Below, one piece after another: positions 59,822 through 64,000 of a stretch of DNA of 64,000 bases. Made by a program: the position numbers and the translations under genes. The notes beneath the pieces are model-generated. The model saw only the letters and a list, made by a program, of their open reading frames with translations, ran no database searches and had not been told where the DNA came from. Each line of letters opens with the position of its first letter. Within the stretch, counting starts at the first letter, position 1. Source of the DNA: Gemmatimonadota bacterium (lineage in GTDB: Bacteria; Gemmatimonadota; Gemmatimonadetes; Gemmatimonadales; GWC2-71-9); the NCBI GenBank assembly GCA_040388535.1, contig JAZKBR010000002.1, positions 520,485-584,484 of the forward strand, read 5' to 3'.

Positions 59822-59933
59822 GGCGCTACTCGGCAGGGCCATTCGGGGTGTGTGATGCGAGGAGTCCTCGACGTCACACACCCCGAAGTGCGTTCCTCCC
59901 CTGCTCTCTCACGGCGCGCGGTGGTAACCTTCC

Positions 59934-60797
59934 ATGATGCCTCCCCGACATCTGCGTTTCCTCGCCCTGGCGCTGTCGCTCGCCACCCTGGCAGGGTGTG
60001 GCCACGACCCGGAACCGGTCACTCGACCGGCACCCCGTGCCGCCGAGACGTCGGGCGCTCGGGCGCTGGTCTCACTGCGAAGCGGCTGGGGCGCCACGGT
60101 CACGATGCAGCGGCAGGACTCGCTGGTGCTGACACTCCCCAATGGGGCTCGGCAGGTCCAGCACGTCGGGCGAATGGCGCGCTTCACGATGGAAATCGGC
60201 AGCAACAACAGCTTCACGGCGGTGCTCGATTCCCTCTCCCTGCAACCGCCGTCGGTCGAAGCCGCCGCTGACGCGCGCGGAACGCGTTGGTCGGGCCGGA
60301 TTACCGGTGCAGGGCGGATCGAAGGGCTGCGGATTTCCCGCGCCACCCCACTCGGCGACGACCTGACCTCGGCCGTGCGCGCCCTCGTTCCGATGGTTCC
60401 CCTGGGCGGGGCGCCCGTGGGCACGCGCTGGAAAGACACCCTGTCTGGTTCGGTCCAGGTCGAAGTCTTCCGGGCCCAGGAAGAGCGAGTACGCAGCTGG
60501 TCGGCTGGCGAACGGACCGATCGAGGTGGCATGTCAGTGTATCCGGTCCGGGTCCGCGAGGAGTTCGAGCAGCTCGGCAAAGGATCGCAGGCGGGACGCG
60601 AAATGACGATGACGGCGCAGGGTAGTCGCGTCGGATACTACTACCTCACTGCCGATGGCAGAGTCGATGGTGCCGTCTTGCAGGACTCGGTGGCGCAGTT
60701 CATCACCATCCCGTCGGTGAAGCAGACAATCCCGACCATGCGCTACAGCCGGACCACCTTCCGCTATTCGACCTCCGCGCGTGCCGAGCGGCCCTAG
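59934..60797 (+). CDS. Lipoprotein related to the preceding secreted protein
   Basis: 287 aa. Lipoprotein signal FLALALSLATLAGCGHD. The body (TVTMQRQDSLVLTLPNGARQVQHVGRMARFTMEIGSNNSFTAVLDSLSLQPPS, VGTRWKDTLSGSVQVEVFRAQEERVRSW, EFEQLGKGSQAGREMTMTAQGSRVGYYYLTADGRVDGAVLQDSVAQFITI) aligns in pattern with the 59060-59821 product (strand-DSL-x-LTPTG and the GTxWxDT / GDTYSDT turn), so they look like diverged paralogs. Its last 17 bases overlap the transglycosylase start. Confidence 0.8.
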   Translation: MMPPRHLRFLALALSLATLAGCGHDPEPVTRPAPRAAETSGARALVSLRSGWGATVTMQRQDSLVLTLPNGARQVQHVGRMARFTMEIGSNNSFTAVLDSLSLQPPSVEAAADARGTRWSGRITGAGRIEGLRISRATPLGDDLTSAVRALVPMVPLGGAPVGTRWKDTLSGSVQVEVFRAQEERVRSWSAGERTDRGGMSVYPVRVREEFEQLGKGSQAGREMTMTAQGSRVGYYYLTADGRVDGAVLQDSVAQFITIPSVKQTIPTMRYSRTTFRYSTSARAERP

Positions 60798-61665
60798 GCC
60801 GCTAACGCGCACCCGAAAGATCATCCTCGGCGTCTTTGCGGCGTCGGGGCTTTTTCTGTTGTGGCTGTTCGCGGTGTGGCCACCCCCGGTCTGGTACGCA
60901 GCGCACTTCCCGCACGAGACCGCGTTCATGGCGATGCGTCGTGACGCCGACCCGGCCGCCGCCGAAAAGCGCCAGTACGACCCGGTGGAGATGAGCCAGA
61001 TCGCGCCGGTGATGAAGCGAGCGGTAATGATCGGGGAGGACAACCGGTTCTACGAGCACGGCGGCTTCGACTTTGTCGAGATGCGGAAGGCGGTGGGATA
61101 TCCGCGCGACTCCTTTGCCCTGGGCAATTCTCGCGATCGGGCAGACCTCGCGCGGGCAGTGAGGCGAAGCTGGAGCAAACGGGGCTCGGTCCGCGGGGCC
61201 AGCACGATCACGCAACAGCTCGCGAAGAATCTCTACCTCTCGCCCTCGCGGAATCCGCTGCGCAAGGTGAAAGAGGCGGTCACCGCCTGGCGGCTCGAGT
61301 TCTGGCTCTCCAAGGACCGGATCATGGAGCTATACCTCAACACCGCTGAGATGGGCGATGAGGTCTGGGGGGTCGAGGCGGCCTCCCAGCGCTACTTCAG
61401 GCGGTCGGCCCGCGGGCTTTCGCCGGAACAGGCCGCCACGCTGGCCGCCGTGCTTCCATTTCCGCGTAGTAGCAATCCAAACTATCGCTCTGGTCGGATG
61501 AACTGGAGGAGGAACCTGATCCTTCGTCGCCTGCGGGGCGAAAAGGTGGAGGTGCCGGTGGAGGAGACCGACCAGCCGGCAGATATTCCGTCGCCGATTC
61601 CGGATCCTGCGCGGCCGGACAGCCAGGTGATCCCACCCGCACCGCCGGATTCGATTCCCAAGTAG
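60781..61665 (+). CDS. mtgA: Monofunctional biosynthetic peptidoglycan transglycosylase
   Basis: 294 aa. N-terminal TM anchor KIILGVFAASGLFLLWLFAVW. GT51 domain: VMIGEDNRFYEHGGFDFVEMRKA (catalytic Glu), RGASTITQQLAKNLYLSPSRNPLRKVKEAVTAWRLEFWLSKDRIMELYLNTAEMGDEVWGVEAASQRYF and LSPEQAATLAAVLPFPRSSNP. The C-terminal tail is Pro-rich and no transpeptidase domain is present, so it polymerises glycan strands only. Overlaps the lipoprotein gene by 17 bp. Its TAG stop lies inside the tail of a dispersed repeat (61662-61690). Confidence 0.93.
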   Translation: MPSGPRPLTRTRKIILGVFAASGLFLLWLFAVWPPPVWYAAHFPHETAFMAMRRDADPAAAEKRQYDPVEMSQIAPVMKRAVMIGEDNRFYEHGGFDFVEMRKAVGYPRDSFALGNSRDRADLARAVRRSWSKRGSVRGASTITQQLAKNLYLSPSRNPLRKVKEAVTAWRLEFWLSKDRIMELYLNTAEMGDEVWGVEAASQRYFRRSARGLSPEQAATLAAVLPFPRSSNPNYRSGRMNWRRNLILRRLRGEKVEVPVEETDQPADIPSPIPDPARPDSQVIPPAPPDSIPK

Positions 61666-61753
61666 GCTGTTGCCCCTATGTGGGTGCCGCGCCGGCGCCA
61701 GCAGCGTCGGCTATGGATGCGCTCCCTACTGATCCTCCTCTGACGGCCCCCCG
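61662..61753 (-). repeat. Composite dispersed repeat, copy 5 (module B start joined to tail)
   Basis: Read on the minus strand: GGGCCGTCAGAGGAGGATCA, the first hairpin of module B (one mismatch in the stem) and then directly the tail CGCGGCACCCACATAGG ending GCAACAGCCTAC. Compared with copy 1 the nested hairpin and all DNA between it and the tail are missing. The tail includes the TAG stop codon of mtgA. Confidence 0.82.
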
Positions 61754-61808
61754 CACCGCGCCCCTTTCCTCTCTGTTCCCCGCGAATCTCCATAGCACGA
61801 CAAGTACA

Positions 61809-61839
61809 AAGGCCGGCATCTCATCGAGGTGCCGGCCTT
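61809..61839 (-). terminator. Intrinsic terminator behind the M28 peptidase gene
   Basis: 14-bp stem (61809-61822 with 61826-61839, one G-T wobble) and a 3-nt loop. On the minus strand it is followed by TGTACTTGTC after the stem's own TT. Lies 63 bp past the peptidase stop codon. Confidence 0.75.
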
Positions 61840-61849
61840 CGGGTCCGTG

Positions 61850-61883
61850 ATCCGTCATCCGTCATCCATCATCCATCATCCGT
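61850..61883. repeat. GATGGAT-type short tandem repeat
   Basis: A run of CATCC units (GATCCGTCATCCGTCATCC, ATCATCCATCATCCGTC) just upstream of the terminator and 19 bp past the peptidase stop. Same motif family as 33283-33335 and 39224-39340. Confidence 0.75.
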
Positions 61884-61901
61884 CAACGATCGACGAATCT
61901 C

Positions 61902-63653
61902 CTAGTTGCCGCAGCGTGCGCTCATGTCGCGCTGCTCTGGCGGAAGGACGGTGAGGCGCGTCGGCCGATTTGCGATGGCTTCGGCGATGTCGTGCACGAA
62001 GCGTCCGAGCTTGGCGCCGTGATCGTAGTCGATGTACTGCGGCTCATCGGTGGGCTGGTGGTAATCCACCGCGTAGCCGAGCGAGAAGTAGGTGACCGGA
62101 ATGCTCTTGGCGAAGTAGCTGACCTGGTCGGAGCGGCAGAAGCGATTCAGGGCGTTGGTGCGATCCCAGGAGTAGTCGATGACCATCGGCTCGCTACGCA
62201 CGGCGTTGACCGAATCGACGAGTTCGCCGAACTGGGCCGAGAGTCGGCGCGACCCGAGCATCTGCACGGAGTTGGGGCCACCGAAGCGCACGTCGGTGAC
62301 GCGACCCTTGCCGAGCATGTCCATGTTGTGCGCGGCGACGATGGAATCGAGCGGGACGGTCGGATGATCGACAAACCAGCGCGAACCGAGGAGGCCCTTC
62401 TCCTCGCCGACGTGCGAGATGAAGATCATCGAGCGGCGTGGCGGCGTCTGCGTCGCAAAGCGTTCGGCGATCTCGAGCAGGACCACGGTGCCGGAGCCAT
62501 CGTCGTCGGCGCCGTTGTTGACGGAGTCGCGGCGAATCGGGCGAATGCTGCGCGCCCGTGCGATCATCGAATCGATCAGGTGCTGCTCGGTGGCGGTCGG
62601 CGTGCGTGCCGCATCATTGGCGCCCTGCGGGCGGATGATCCGGTTGTAGGCGCGCAGCGAATCGTGATCGGGCGCGGCCGCGTTCATGCCGATATGGTCG
62701 TTGTGCGCACCGATCAGGACATAGGTCGCACGGAGGGTCGGGTCAGTCCCCGGCAGGATCGCGATGACGTTGCGCCCCGGGTACTTCGACATCCGCCACT
62801 CGTAGCTCCAGGCGCCGGCCACCGGCTGTCCGGTCGCGCCGATGCTGAGCTGGTCGAGTGGCTTGCCGAAGATCTTTGCCGCGGCGGCGAGTGAAATGTT
62901 GGCACCACCGGCCGTGGCATTCGCGCCGGGGAGGGTCGCGGGCTTCATCGCGATCCGGCCGGCGAAGACGCCGTTGAGCAGAGCGCGGTTCATGCCGTCG
63001 AGCGAGGCGACGAGGATGGCTGCGGCGCCGGCGTTCTGGGCGCGGTTATCGCGCACCGCGGTGGTGCCGCGCGTTCCCGTTGCCGAGGCGTTCGTCGCGG
63101 CGGGAAGGAAGACCACGACCTTGCCACGGAGCAGGGCCGGGTCGAGGAGGACCGTCGTGTCGCCCCAGCGTCCGCCGAAAACCGTCGGCAGGTTATCGCC
63201 GGTGAATTTTGCCGCGAGGCCGTTGAGAGCCGACGGCGCCGTGGGAACCCAGTCGGTGACCGGCGCGAGCGCAGCACCGCCGATGGCAAGCCGACTCTGA
63301 GCCAGCTCATAGCCGGTTGGCCCGAGCGGCAACTCCTGGAACCAGGTGCCATTGTCGCCGCCCGGCTGGAGGCCGAGGCGCTTGAATTCGCGCGCGATGT
63401 ACTCGGTGCCCTTGAAGTTCCCGAGAGTCCCGGCCTCGCGGCCCATCATCGAGTCATCTGCGAGTTGATAGAGCCGCGTGCGCAGGTCGTTGGCGGTGAT
63501 TGCCGCTTCGGTCGGACGCGGGGCCCAGGTGCGGGGACCCTCGTCGGGCCAGACCACCTTGTCGCCGCTGGGGACGGGAGAATTGCCAGGCCGTGAGCCG
63601 CTGCACGCCGCGAGGGCCGTGAGCAGCGAGAACGCGATGGAGCGATTGCGCAT
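61902..63653 (-). CDS. Secreted M28 family zinc peptidase with PA domain
   Basis: 583 aa from the ATG at 63653 with an AGGAACC Shine-Dalgarno; lipoprotein-like signal IAFSLLTALAACSGSR. The PA insertion (about 150-260: GKVVVFLPAATNASATGTRG) precedes the M28 catalytic domain: TYVLIGAHNDHIGMNAAAPD (first zinc ligand His-x-Asp), NNGADDDGSGTVVLLEIAERF (bridging Asp), MIFISHVGEEKGLLGSRWFVDHP (Glu-Glu), IVAAHNMDMLGKG (Asp) and VTYFSLGYAVDYHQPTDEPQYIDYD (last His). Periplasmic aminopeptidase-like. Confidence 0.94.
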   Translation of the reverse strand: MRNRSIAFSLLTALAACSGSRPGNSPVPSGDKVVWPDEGPRTWAPRPTEAAITANDLRTRLYQLADDSMMGREAGTLGNFKGTEYIAREFKRLGLQPGGDNGTWFQELPLGPTGYELAQSRLAIGGAALAPVTDWVPTAPSALNGLAAKFTGDNLPTVFGGRWGDTTVLLDPALLRGKVVVFLPAATNASATGTRGTTAVRDNRAQNAGAAAILVASLDGMNRALLNGVFAGRIAMKPATLPGANATAGGANISLAAAAKIFGKPLDQLSIGATGQPVAGAWSYEWRMSKYPGRNVIAILPGTDPTLRATYVLIGAHNDHIGMNAAAPDHDSLRAYNRIIRPQGANDAARTPTATEQHLIDSMIARARSIRPIRRDSVNNGADDDGSGTVVLLEIAERFATQTPPRRSMIFISHVGEEKGLLGSRWFVDHPTVPLDSIVAAHNMDMLGKGRVTDVRFGGPNSVQMLGSRRLSAQFGELVDSVNAVRSEPMVIDYSWDRTNALNRFCRSDQVSYFAKSIPVTYFSLGYAVDYHQPTDEPQYIDYDHGAKLGRFVHDIAEAIANRPTRLTVLPPEQRDMSARCGN

Positions 63654-63748
63654 CGGGAGGTTCCTTCGTGGTGCGGTCGAGACGGAGAAGAACGAGTCGG
63701 GGTTCATACGCGCGGCGCGGGTCGGAGGTTACTGCGGAGGCGAGCCCT

Positions 63749-63772
63749 GGGTGCCGCGCAAGCGCAGCACCC
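63749..63772. repeat. REP-like imperfect palindrome behind dnaN
   Basis: GGGTGC-C-GCGC, AA loop, GCGC-A-GCACCC: arms match except one C/A pair. Read from dnaN it comes 11 bases after the stop codon, as TGTGGGTGCTGCGC. Related in sequence to the palindromic tail at 2510-2531; likely transcription end for dnaN. Confidence 0.7.
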
Positions 63773-63783
63773 ACACCACCCTC

Positions 63784-64000
63784 CTAGTCCAGCAACCTCA
63801 ATGGCATGACGAGCGTCAGGTACGCGGCCGGATCGTCCCAGCCCACGGGTTCCACCGTCGCGGCGCGCTCGGGCGCCTTGAAGGTGAGACGGACCTCGTC
63901 GGTCGGCATGTACTTCAGCACTTCGAGCAGATAGTTCGCGTTGAAGCCGATATCGAGTGGCTCGCCATCGTACGACACGGTGATCTCTTCCTGGGCTTCG
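63784..64000 (-). CDS. dnaN: DNA polymerase III beta clamp, C-terminal part
   Basis: 72 codons of the 3' end; the rest lies beyond the window. EEITVSYDGEPLDIGFNANYLLEVLKYMPTDEVRLTFKAPERAATVEPVGWDDPAAYLTLVMPLRLLD matches domain III of the sliding clamp: the IGFNANYLLEVL helix and the terminal LVMPLRL strand, which lines the partner-binding pocket. Processivity factor of the replicase. In most bacteria dnaN is close to oriC, which agrees with parAB elsewhere in the window. Confidence 0.95.
   Translation of the reverse strand, partial: EAQEEITVSYDGEPLDIGFNANYLLEVLKYMPTDEVRLTFKAPERAATVEPVGWDDPAAYLTLVMPLRLLD

Noticed and set aside
59851-59886. Possible terminator around the TGTGTGATG... CACACACC sequence after the 59821 stop
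   Set aside because: An inverted repeat of modest length (CGGGGTGTGTGA / TCACACACCCCG) is present at about 59846-59886, but it has a long loop and no T-run; likely a terminator, not a separate system.

Overview
The window is a gene-dense, high-GC bacterial chromosome segment without rRNA, tRNA, phage, transposase or CRISPR. Secreted beta-propeller lipoproteins, a GWxTD-domain protein, Tat-exported GMC oxidoreductases with TIM-barrel partners, a SufRBCDSU operon and a class A RNase P RNA together suggest a Gram-negative bacterium of the Gemmatimonadota type. That taxonomy is inferred from gene content, not from a marker tree. The 3' end of dnaN at the right edge, and parAB with two parS sites at 23.8-26.0 kb, place the window in the origin-proximal part of the chromosome.

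Layout. 1-8.4 kb: a truncated hypothetical gene, then a minus-strand cluster of three Tat-signal TIM-barrel isomerase-like proteins, two GMC oxidoreductases with a cysteine cluster, and one gluconate-dehydrogenase-subunit-3-like small subunit; this is probably a periplasmic sugar or glycoside oxidation module. 8.4-17.5 kb: a long minus-strand run of tightly overlapping small genes (alpha/beta hydrolase, histidine phosphatase, membrane proteins, a channel-like protein with a non-canonical filter, DUF4126, a serine hydrolase, GlsB, DUF6524-like, DUF4112, two beta-propeller lipoproteins, VOC). 17.5-22.6 kb: a BMP-type nucleoside ABC transporter operon carrying a Nif3 gene. 22.8-26.1 kb: parA-parB-DUF4015 hydrolase and two parS sites. 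26.2-28.4 kb: an ABC exporter pair. 28.8-35.5 kb: sufR-B-C-D-S-U, bacilliredoxin and a small protein, ending in a clear terminator. 35.6-43.1 kb: a patatin/outer-membrane protein, ferredoxin, thioesterase, RNase D, an MIP18-type Fe-S factor, a serine hydrolase and a matrixin-like protease. 43.1-51.7 kb: an MMPL transporter, polA, a GWxTD protein, a Ser/Thr kinase and pyrE. 51.7-58.5 kb: a LytS/LytTR two-component pair, an MBL-fold enzyme, a TetR-controlled divergent locus and an AraC-type regulator. 58.6-64 kb: rnpB, two related secreted proteins, a monofunctional transglycosylase, an M28 peptidase and dnaN.

The intergenic DNA holds several repeat families. The most striking is a composite dispersed repeat (modules at 2.1-2.5, 22.7, 25.7-26.0, 28.6-28.75 and 61.66-61.75 kb). 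Its copies fold into the same nested hairpin, and paired arms have changed together between copies. One copy lies between the two parS sites. A second family is REP-like palindromes that sit directly behind stop codons. A third is a GTCATCCTGAGCG family, one pair of which is inverted and overlaps a GMC start codon. A fourth is GATGGAT-type short tandem repeats. These repeats, the Tat-exported oxidation cluster and the channel-like protein are the best candidates for undescribed biology here.
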